In this document: one piece after another, positions 7,034 to 14,501 of the stretch
Layout of the letters: every line of letters starts with the position of its first letter
Position numbering within the stretch: position 1 is the stretch's first letter
Assembly (NCBI GenBank): GCA_017530275.1
Contig: JAFXMP010000084.1
Location: 1-29,425 of the forward strand
Length of the DNA stretch: 29,425 nucleotides
Origin: Clostridia bacterium
GTDB lineage: Bacteria > Bacillota_A > Clostridia > Christensenellales > Aristaeellaceae
Direction of reading: 5' to 3'
The notes under the pieces: model-generated
The model's database searches: none
What the model saw: the letters and a program-made list of their open reading frames with translations, nothing else
What the model was told of the DNA's origin: nothing
Translations under genes and position numbers: made by a program

Positions 7034-9313
7034 TTGGAATTGAAAGACATCAAAGCCCTGGTCGCCCAAATGACGTTAGAAGAAAAAGCCGGTCTCTGCT
7101 CCGGTCTGGATTTCTGGCACACCAAACCCGTGGAACGCTTGGGCGTTCCCGCCACTATGGTATCCGACGGCCCTCACGGCCTGCGCAAGCAGGATGAGAC
7201 CGGCGACCATTTGGGCATCAACGACAGCATCAAGGCGGTCTGTTTCCCCGCCGCCTGCGCTACCGCCGCTTCCTTCGACAAGGAACTGATCGGCACAATG
7301 GGCGAAGCCATCGGCGAAAGCTGCCAGCACGAAAAGCTGAGCGTGGTGCTGGGCCCCGCCGTGAACATCAAGCGGTCCCCCCTGTGCGGACGCAACTTTG
7401 AATATTTCTCCGAAGACCCCTATCTGGCCGGTAAAATGTCCGCCTCCTATATCAAGGGCGTGCAGAGCAAAAACGTGGGCACCAGCATCAAGCACTTTGC
7501 CGCCAACAACCAGGAGCACCGCCGCATGAGCTCCTCCTCCGACGCGGACGAGCGCACACTGCGGGAAATCTATTTTCCCGCCTTTGAAATCTCCGTGAAG
7601 GAAGCCCAGCCCTGGACGGTCATGTGCTCCTACAATAAGATCAACGGCGTCTACGCCTCCGAAAACCCCTGGCTGCTCACCGACGTGCTGCGGAAGGAAT
7701 GGGGCTTCGAGGGCTATGTGATGTCCGACTGGGGCGCGGTGTCCAACCGCGTCAAGGGCGTTCCTGCCGGTCTCGATCTGGAAATGCCCGCTTCCGGCGG
7801 CGTCAACGACCGCAAGATCGTGGAAGCCGTACGAAAGGGCGAGCTGGATGAGAAATACGTGGACCTGTGCTGCGAGCGCATCCTGAACATCGTGTTCCGC
7901 TATGCGGAGAGCATGAAGCCCGACACCCCCTGGGACAAGGAAGCCCAGCATGTCCTGTCCGCCCAGATCGCGGCGGAATGCATGGTGCTGCTCAAGAATG
8001 AAGGGGATATCCTGCCCCTGAACAAGGAGGACGCGGTCGCTTTCATCGGCGAGTTTGCCCAGAAGCCCCGTTTCCAGGGCGGCGGCAGCAGCCACATCAA
8101 CAGCTTCAAAACCACCAGCGCTCTGGAAGCGGCGGAGGGCCTCAAGGTGACCTACGCCCAGGGCTACAGCGTGGCAAAGGACGAAGCCACCGACGCGATG
8201 ATCGCCGAGGCCGTGAAGGCGGCGAAGGAAGCCAAGGCCGCCGTGGTGTTCGCGGGACTCCCGGACAGCTATGAATCCGAAGGCTACGACCGCGCCCATA
8301 TGGCGATGCCCGCCTGCCAGAATAAGCTGATCGAAGCCGTGGCAGATGCCAACCCCAACACCGTTGTGGTGCTTTACAACGGCTCTCCCGTGGAAATGCC
8401 CTGGATCGGCAAGGTGAAGGCGGTGCTGGAAGGCTATTTAGGCGGTCAGGCGGTAGGCAGCGCCACGGTGAAGGTGCTGTTCGGCGACGTGAACCCCTCC
8501 GGCCACCTGCCGGAAACCTTCCCCATCAAGCTCTCCGATAACCCTTCCTACCTGTATTACGGCGGCGAAGGCAACCGCACCGAATACCGGGAAGGCGTGT
8601 TCGTGGGCTATCGGTACTATGACAAGAAGGATATGGACGTGCTGTTCCCCTTCGGTCACGGCCTGAGCTACACTACCTTCGCCTATTCCAATCTGCGTCT
8701 GAGCGCAAAGGAAATCAAGGATACCGATACCGTCACCGCCACCGTGACCGTGACCAACACGGGCAAGCGCTCCGGCAAAGCCGTGGTGCAGCTGTACGTA
8801 GGCGACGTGGAAAGCACCCCGATCCGCCCCGTGCGGGAATTGAAGGGCTTTGAAAAAGTGGCCCTGGAGCCCGGCGAAAGCAAGGACGTGTCCTTTACCC
8901 TGTGCAAGCGCGCCTTCGCCTACTGGAACGAAGCCATTCACGACTGGCACGTGGAAACCGGCGATTTCACCATCGAAGTGGGCGCTTCCTCCCGCGATCT
9001 GCCGCTGAAAGAGACCGTGAAGGTGGAATCCACGGTGGAGCTGCCCCGGCACTATGACCTCGACAGCATCTTCCTGGACCTTATGGCCGATCCCAAGGCC
9101 AAAGCCGTGATCGACCCCTTTGTCTCCAAGCTGATGGCGGTCTTCGCGCCTCCGGCTGATGATGAGGTCAGCGATGCGGCCAAGGAAGCGATCAGCGATG
9201 ATATGGGCGCGGCGATGCTGAACTATATGCCCCTGCGCGGCATTCTCAGCTTCGGCGGCGCGGACTCCGCTCCCGCTATCGAAGCGCTGCTCAAAGCGCT
9301 GAACGAAAACTAA
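7034..9313 (+). CDS. GH3 beta-glucosidase-type glycosidase, cytoplasmic
   Basis: A 759-residue family 3 glycoside hydrolase removing terminal beta-linked sugars. Domains in order: GH3 N-terminal barrel (about 10-290), GH3 C-terminal domain (about 305-560), fibronectin III-like domain (about 580-670) and a short helical tail. Visible active-site features are the KH pair at 153-154, the nucleophile Asp232 in VMSDWGAV, and the acid/base loop ESEGYDR (414-420). There is no signal peptide, so it acts on imported oligosaccharides. The start is TTG at 7034 behind GGAG, 9 bases away; no better ATG precedes MTLEEKAGL. It follows the transporter closely and ends at a strong terminator. Beta-glucosidase is the likeliest activity, but xylosidase or other exo-activities are possible. 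Confidence 0.92.
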   Translation: MELKDIKALVAQMTLEEKAGLCSGLDFWHTKPVERLGVPATMVSDGPHGLRKQDETGDHLGINDSIKAVCFPAACATAASFDKELIGTMGEAIGESCQHEKLSVVLGPAVNIKRSPLCGRNFEYFSEDPYLAGKMSASYIKGVQSKNVGTSIKHFAANNQEHRRMSSSSDADERTLREIYFPAFEISVKEAQPWTVMCSYNKINGVYASENPWLLTDVLRKEWGFEGYVMSDWGAVSNRVKGVPAGLDLEMPASGGVNDRKIVEAVRKGELDEKYVDLCCERILNIVFRYAESMKPDTPWDKEAQHVLSAQIAAECMVLLKNEGDILPLNKEDAVAFIGEFAQKPRFQGGGSSHINSFKTTSALEAAEGLKVTYAQGYSVAKDEATDAMIAEAVKAAKEAKAAVVFAGLPDSYESEGYDRAHMAMPACQNKLIEAVADANPNTVVVLYNGSPVEMPWIGKVKAVLEGYLGGQAVGSATVKVLFGDVNPSGHLPETFPIKLSDNPSYLYYGGEGNRTEYREGVFVGYRYYDKKDMDVLFPFGHGLSYTTFAYSNLRLSAKEIKDTDTVTATVTVTNTGKRSGKAVVQLYVGDVESTPIRPVRELKGFEKVALEPGESKDVSFTLCKRAFAYWNEAIHDWHVETGDFTIEVGASSRDLPLKETVKVESTVELPRHYDLDSIFLDLMADPKAKAVIDPFVSKLMAVFAPPADDEVSDAAKEAISDDMGAAMLNYMPLRGILSFGGADSAPAIEALLKALNEN

Positions 9314-9325
9314 CCCCCGTACCTG

Positions 9326-9356
9326 GGGCAGAGGGTTTGCCCTCTGCCCATTTTTT
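9326..9356 (+). terminator. Rho-independent terminator after the first GH3 gene
   Basis: GGGCAGAGGG (9326-9335) and CCCTCTGCCC (9340-9349) form a perfect 10-bp stem with a TTTG loop, followed by ATTTTTT. The next GH3 starts 24 bases later and I see no promoter between, so this probably tapers rather than ends transcription. Confidence 0.85.
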
Positions 9357-9379
9357 GTAGGAAATAGGAGGAATCGGCC

Positions 9380-11857
9380 ATGGCGAAAACCATCAAGCCC
9401 CGCCGGCTGAGCGGGAAAACGACCCCGGAACTGTGGCCCTGGGAGCAGCCCCATCGGGCGCTGGCGCGGGAAGCTGCGGGCGAGGGCATCGTGCTGCTGA
9501 AAAACGAAGGACTGCTGCCGCTCAAAAAAGATGGCAAAATCGCTCTGTACGGCGCGGGCGCGTCCCGCACCGTCAAGGGCGGCACCGGCTCCGGCGACGT
9601 GAACGAACGCCACAGCGTCACCATTGCCGAGGGCCTCAAGGACGCGGGCTTTACGCTTACCACCGAGGACTGGATTCAGGATTTTGAAGACCGGTATATG
9701 CGGGCCAAGTACGCCTGGCGCGACGAGATCCTGGAGAAATACCAAAAAACGGGCGATCCGCGCAAGTTCTTCGCCGTGTACAGCACCACGCCTTTCGTTG
9801 TGCCGGTCGGCGGCCCCGCGGCGAAAACGGACGCCGATACCGCCGTTTTCATCCTGAGCCGCGTGGCGGGCGAGGGCGCGGACAGGCAGCGGGGAGCGGG
9901 CGACTATATGCTGCGCCCCGAAGAGCACGATTTGCTCAAGGGCATCTGCGGCCTGTATGAAAATGTCGCGGTCATCGTGAACGCGGGCGGCGCGGTGGAC
10001 CTGTCCTTTATGGACGAGTTTGCCAATATCAAGGCGCTGCTGTTCGTGTCCCAGCCCGGTATGGAGGGAGGCCGCGCCGTGGCCGACGTGCTGAACGGCA
10101 CGGTGAACCCCAGCGGACGCCTCACCGATACCTGGGCTTTTCATTACGACGATTATCCCACCGCCGCCACCTTCTCCCATAACAACGGCGACGTGAAAAA
10201 CGAACGCTATGCCGAGGGAATTTATGTGGGTTACCGCTACTTTGACAGCTTTGGCGTGCCCGCCCGCTACAGCTTCGGCGACGGCCTGTCCTACACGGAA
10301 TTTGCCTACGCCCTGAAAAACATCGTTTCCGACGCCGCTGGCAAGGTCTGCGCGGAAGTGACCGTGACCAATACAGGTAAAGTCCCCGGCAAGGCAGTGG
10401 CCCAGCTTTACGCCCAGCTCCCCTTCGGCAGGCTGGAAAAGGAAGCCCGCCGTTTGGCGGCCTACGGCAAGACCGCTTTGCTGGCCCCCGGCGCGTCCGA
10501 AGTCCTGACGCTTTCCTTTAACGCGATGGACTTGGCTTCCTTCGATGAAGCCGCTTCCGCCTATGTGCTGGAGCCGGGCGTGTACGGCCTGTATGCAGGC
10601 GGTTCCCTGAATGGGAGCAAACTATCCGCCGTTCTAAACCTGAAAGACAAAGTATCCCTTAAAAAGGTCGATCATATATGCCCGCTGAAAGAGGAATTAA
10701 AGGAACTCAAACAGGACGCGGACAAGGCCAAGGCCCGGTATGACGCTTTGGTTCAGGCCGCAGCCGCCGTTCCCTGCGTGGATTACACTGCCGCGCCCCT
10801 GCCCGACGCGGACTACACTGAACCGGAGCCCGATCCCGAAGCCGCGACCCTGGTGGAAACGCTGACCCAGGAAGAACTGATCGCGCTGGCCATCGGCGAC
10901 CCGTCCCGGGGACAGGGCAGCGAGCTTGGCTCCGCCGGCATTTCTGTGCCCGGCGCGGCGGGCGAAACCAGCGGCATTGCCCTCAAGAAGGGCGTCGCAC
11001 CCATCGTGCTGGCCGACGGCCCGGCGGGCCTGCGGCTGACGAAGGAGTATTCCGTCATCGACGGCAAGCCCGTGAAGCAGCCCTTCCTGTCCAGCGTGGC
11101 GAACCGCTTTTTTGCCGAAGGGAAGGAACTGGAGGGCGAGATCCGCTACCAGTACTGTTCCGCCTGGCCCGTTGGCACGCTGCTGGCTCAGACCTGGAAT
11201 TTGCCGCTGGTTGAGAAGGTGGGCGACGCCGTGGGCAAGGAAATGGAGGATTACAACGTGACCCTTTGGCTTGCCCCCGGCATGAACATCCACCGCGACC
11301 CGCTGTGCGGCCGCAACTTTGAATATTTCGCCGAAGATCCCCTCGTCAGCGGCTATACGGCGGCGGCTATCACCTTAGGCGTGCAGAAGCACAAGGGCTG
11401 CGGCACCACCATCAAGCATTACGCCTGCAACAACCAGGAGGACAACCGCATGGGCTCCAACAGCATCGTCAGCGAAAAGGCCCTGCGCGAAATCTACCTG
11501 CGCGGCTTCCAGATCGCCATCCAGCTGTCCCATCCCCTGTCCATCATGACCAGCTACAACCTAATCAACGGCGTCCACGCGGCCAACTGCTATGATACCT
11601 GCACCAAGTACGCCCGCTGTGAAAGCGGCTTTGACGGCGTGATCATGACCGATTGGACCACCACCAACCAGGGCGACCCGCTCTCCACCGCCGCGGGCTG
11701 CGTCCTGGCCGGAAACGACCTGGTGATGCCCGGCATGGAAAACGACTTTGACAGTATCCGCGAAGCGCTGGCCGACGGCAGCCTCTCCATCGAACGCCTC
11801 CGGGAATGCATCGCGCATCTTGTGAAAGTGGTGCTGCTGTCCAACTGGTACGAATAA
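9380..11857 (+). CDS. GH3 beta-glycosidase with permuted domain order
   Basis: An 825-residue family 3 enzyme with domains in reversed order. The protein opens with what is normally the C-terminal GH3 domain (EGIVLLKNEGLLPL near residue 35; acid/base-type Glu165 in AGEGADR; SFGDGLSYTEFAY), continues with a fibronectin III-like domain (about 310-400), a linker, and only then the catalytic barrel (about 485-825) with the KH pair at 679-680 and nucleophile Asp758 in VIMTDW. This arrangement is known from beta-glucosidases of Ruminococcus albus and Butyrivibrio fibrisolvens. All catalytic elements look intact and there is no signal peptide. ATG 9380 follows AGGAGG. The GH2 gene begins 19 bases after its stop. 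Confidence 0.92.
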   Translation: MAKTIKPRRLSGKTTPELWPWEQPHRALAREAAGEGIVLLKNEGLLPLKKDGKIALYGAGASRTVKGGTGSGDVNERHSVTIAEGLKDAGFTLTTEDWIQDFEDRYMRAKYAWRDEILEKYQKTGDPRKFFAVYSTTPFVVPVGGPAAKTDADTAVFILSRVAGEGADRQRGAGDYMLRPEEHDLLKGICGLYENVAVIVNAGGAVDLSFMDEFANIKALLFVSQPGMEGGRAVADVLNGTVNPSGRLTDTWAFHYDDYPTAATFSHNNGDVKNERYAEGIYVGYRYFDSFGVPARYSFGDGLSYTEFAYALKNIVSDAAGKVCAEVTVTNTGKVPGKAVAQLYAQLPFGRLEKEARRLAAYGKTALLAPGASEVLTLSFNAMDLASFDEAASAYVLEPGVYGLYAGGSLNGSKLSAVLNLKDKVSLKKVDHICPLKEELKELKQDADKAKARYDALVQAAAAVPCVDYTAAPLPDADYTEPEPDPEAATLVETLTQEELIALAIGDPSRGQGSELGSAGISVPGAAGETSGIALKKGVAPIVLADGPAGLRLTKEYSVIDGKPVKQPFLSSVANRFFAEGKELEGEIRYQYCSAWPVGTLLAQTWNLPLVEKVGDAVGKEMEDYNVTLWLAPGMNIHRDPLCGRNFEYFAEDPLVSGYTAAAITLGVQKHKGCGTTIKHYACNNQEDNRMGSNSIVSEKALREIYLRGFQIAIQLSHPLSIMTSYNLINGVHAANCYDTCTKYARCESGFDGVIMTDWTTTNQGDPLSTAAGCVLAGNDLVMPGMENDFDSIREALADGSLSIERLRECIAHLVKVVLLSNWYE

Positions 11858-11876
11858 AACTCTCGGAGGATAGAAG

Positions 11877-14309
11877 ATGAAAATAATCTCTTTAAGCGGC
11901 CCCTGGCAACTGCGGGTGCTGGGCTGGGGCAAAAGCCCTGTCGCCGCCACCGTGCCGGGTTCCGTGTACCATGACCTGCTCACCGCTGGGGAAATCCCCG
12001 ATCCCTTTTACCGGGACAACGAGACGGAAGCCTTGAAAATCATGGATCATGATTTCTGCTATACCCGGGATTTTGACGTGCCGGAAGCATTTTTGCGGTC
12101 TGACGCGGTGATCCTGCGGGCGGAGGGGCTGGACACCCTGGCGGAAATCAGCGTCAACGGCGCGGAAATCGGCAAAGCAAACAACATGCACCGTATCTGG
12201 GAGTTTGACGCAAAGCCCTTTCTGCGTCCCGGAAAGAATACGATTCAGGTGCTGTTCCGGTCGCCCACCCGATTCATCAAGGAGGCTTACGTCAAAGCCC
12301 CGGCAGACGGCACCGACGACGCCATGAAGGGCTTTCCGGCCCTGCGCAAAGCCCACTGCATGTTCGGCTGGGACTGGGGCCCCCGGCTGCCGGATGCTGG
12401 CATCTGGCGGGACATCGCATTGCTTGGCGTGAATACCGCCCGCATCGAACACGTGCAGGTTTTCCAGCGGCACGAAGCGAGCAGGGTGACCTGCCGCGTC
12501 GTCACGCATGTGAAGCATCTGACAGACGGTCCGGTTTCCGCTGCCGTTCTCATCATCGGCCCGGACGGCCGCCGCTTTACGGCGGAAGGGCTTGACTGTG
12601 AAATCACGATCGACGATCCCCTGCTTTGGTGGCCCGCCGGTTACGGGGATCAGCCCCTGTACACAGTGGAAGTGCGTCTGACTGCCGGAGAAAACGAATT
12701 GGATTCCTGGACGCGGCGCATCGGTCTGCGCACCCTGACCATGCACCGGGAAAAGGACCAATGGGGCGAAAGCTTCTGCCATCGGGTGAATGGGATCGAC
12801 ATCTTCGCCATGGGCGCGGATTACATTCCCGAAGACAATCTGCTGCCCCGGGTCACGCCGGAGCGCACCCGCCGGCTGCTTTCCGACGCCCGCGCGGCCA
12901 ACATCAACACCATCCGCGTCTGGGGCGGCGGCTATTATCCCGACGATTTCTTCTATGATATCTGCGACGAACTGGGCCTGCTGGTGTGGCAGGATTTCAT
13001 GTTCGCCTGCGCGGTGTACAACCTGACCGATGAATTTGAAGAAAATACCCGGGCGGAATTTATGGATAACATCCGCCGCCTGCGCCACCACCCCTCCCTG
13101 GCCCTGTGGTGCGGCAACAACGAGATGGAAATGTTCGTGGCCTACGGCATGTGGGTGGGCAGCAAGCGCCAGTCAGCGGACTATATCAAAATGTATGAAT
13201 ACATCCTGCCCAAGGTGCTGAAACAGGAGGACCCCGACACCTTCTATTGGCCCGCCAGCCCCTCCAGCGGCGGCAGCTTTGACGAACCCAACGACGAGAA
13301 CCGGGGCGACGTACACTATTGGGAGGTATGGCATGGCCGCAAGCCCTTTACCGAATACCGGAAATTCTTCTTCCGCTATGCCTCGGAGTTCGGCTTCCAG
13401 TCCTTCCCCTGCATGGAAACCATCGAAGCCTTCACCCTGCCGGAGGACCGGAACGCGTTCTCCTACGTGATGGAAAAGCACCAGCGCAACGCTTCGGCCA
13501 ACGGCGTGATCGCCTCGTATCTGAGCCAAACCTACCTCTATCCCACCTCCCTGGATACCTTCGTGTACGCTTCCCAGCTTTTGCAGGCCCAGGCCATTCA
13601 GTACGGCGTGGAGCACTGGCGGCGGAACCGGGGCCGCTGCATGGGCGCGGTGGTGTGGCAGCTCAACGACTGCTGGCCGGTGGTCAGCTGGGCCAGCATC
13701 GATTACTTCGGCCGCTGGAAAGCGCTGCATTATTTTGAAAAACGCTTCTTCGCCCCGGTGCTGATTTCCTGTCAGGAGGAAGGAGTGCTTTCCCAGAATA
13801 CCAATGTGAACGCCGAACCCTTTCATTTGAAGAAGAGTGCCCGGCTGAACGTGAGCAACGAAACCATGCTGCCCTTCAAGGGTACCGTTTCCTGGGCCCT
13901 GCGCCGCCCCGACGCTTCGGTGATCGTATGCGGCGAAACGGGCGTTGAAGTTCCCGCCCTGTCGGCTGAGTGGCTTCCCGAAATGGATTTCAGCGATCAG
14001 GACACGTATGGCTGCTATTTCTCCTATGACCTGCGGGATGAAGCGGGAAACGAAGTGGGCGGCGGTACGGTACTGTTCTGCCCGCCCAAGCATTTCCATT
14101 TCCAGGACCCCCGCTTGCAGGTAAGGCAGGAGGGCGATGAGATCATCGTCACAGCCCAGGCTTACGCCCGTTCCGTGGAAATCCAGTGCGGCGCGGACAC
14201 CCTGCTGTCCGATAATTTCTTTGACATGAACGCCGGGGAAAAGCGTGTGAACGTTGTGCGCGGGGAAGTGAAAAACCTGTCCGTCCGCAGCGTGTATGAT
14301 ATACGGTAA
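11877..14309 (+). CDS. GH2 beta-mannosidase
   Basis: An 810-residue family 2 enzyme, most like beta-mannosidase (EC 3.2.1.25), releasing mannose from the non-reducing ends of beta-manno-oligosaccharides. The N-terminal sugar-binding domain starts GPWQLRV and contains ATVPGSVYHDLL and the FGWDWGPRLPDAGIW block typical of mannosidases. The barrel carries the acid/base Glu416 in LWCGNNEMEMF and the nucleophile Glu504 in YASEFGFQSFP; YPDDFFYDICDELGLLVWQD is another family block. There is no signal peptide, so it is intracellular. It follows the permuted GH3 gene by 19 bases with GGAGG before ATG 11877. Its presence points to mannan or glucomannan oligosaccharides as a substrate of the operon. Confidence 0.93.
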   Translation: MKIISLSGPWQLRVLGWGKSPVAATVPGSVYHDLLTAGEIPDPFYRDNETEALKIMDHDFCYTRDFDVPEAFLRSDAVILRAEGLDTLAEISVNGAEIGKANNMHRIWEFDAKPFLRPGKNTIQVLFRSPTRFIKEAYVKAPADGTDDAMKGFPALRKAHCMFGWDWGPRLPDAGIWRDIALLGVNTARIEHVQVFQRHEASRVTCRVVTHVKHLTDGPVSAAVLIIGPDGRRFTAEGLDCEITIDDPLLWWPAGYGDQPLYTVEVRLTAGENELDSWTRRIGLRTLTMHREKDQWGESFCHRVNGIDIFAMGADYIPEDNLLPRVTPERTRRLLSDARAANINTIRVWGGGYYPDDFFYDICDELGLLVWQDFMFACAVYNLTDEFEENTRAEFMDNIRRLRHHPSLALWCGNNEMEMFVAYGMWVGSKRQSADYIKMYEYILPKVLKQEDPDTFYWPASPSSGGSFDEPNDENRGDVHYWEVWHGRKPFTEYRKFFFRYASEFGFQSFPCMETIEAFTLPEDRNAFSYVMEKHQRNASANGVIASYLSQTYLYPTSLDTFVYASQLLQAQAIQYGVEHWRRNRGRCMGAVVWQLNDCWPVVSWASIDYFGRWKALHYFEKRFFAPVLISCQEEGVLSQNTNVNAEPFHLKKSARLNVSNETMLPFKGTVSWALRRPDASVIVCGETGVEVPALSAEWLPEMDFSDQDTYGCYFSYDLRDEAGNEVGGGTVLFCPPKHFHFQDPRLQVRQEGDEIIVTAQAYARSVEIQCGADTLLSDNFFDMNAGEKRVNVVRGEVKNLSVRSVYDIR

Positions 14310-14355
14310 AGAAGAAAACGCCCCCGATATATGGGACGGTTTCTGTCATGATTTG

Positions 14356-14387
14356 GCACATACGCCGGAATGTTCCGGCGTATGTGC
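14356..14387 (+). repeat. Perfect 15-bp inverted repeat downstream of the mannosidase gene
   Basis: GCACATACGCCGGAA (14356-14370) and TTCCGGCGTATGTGC (14373-14387) are perfect complements separated by two bases. There is no T-tract after it, so it is not a classical terminator; it may be an mRNA 3' stabiliser or a protein-binding operator for the following GH3 gene. Confidence 0.7.
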
Positions 14388-14501
14388 TGCTACCATTTCA
14401 TCCTGCCCTATGGCAGAATAAAGACACAAGGAAAAACAGGGCAAGCGATTTTTATCAATTCATCAAACGGACATGGCGTGAGACATAAGGAGGGCTTTTC
14501 C
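14388..14501 (+). other. Leader of the third GH3 gene
   Basis: I found no convincing promoter hexamers here. The stretch is AT-richer than the genes around it and ends in a strong AAGGAGGG (14487-14494) before the GH3 ATG at 14502. Confidence 0.35.

Noticed and set aside
8438..10180. 580-codon minus-strand frame spanning two GH3 genes
   Set aside because: It crosses the terminator between two real genes and has shadow composition.
14370..14501. N-terminal extension of the third GH3 protein
   Set aside because: The extra residues are not GH3-like, run through an inverted repeat, and the strong AAGGAGGG lies at the downstream ATG.
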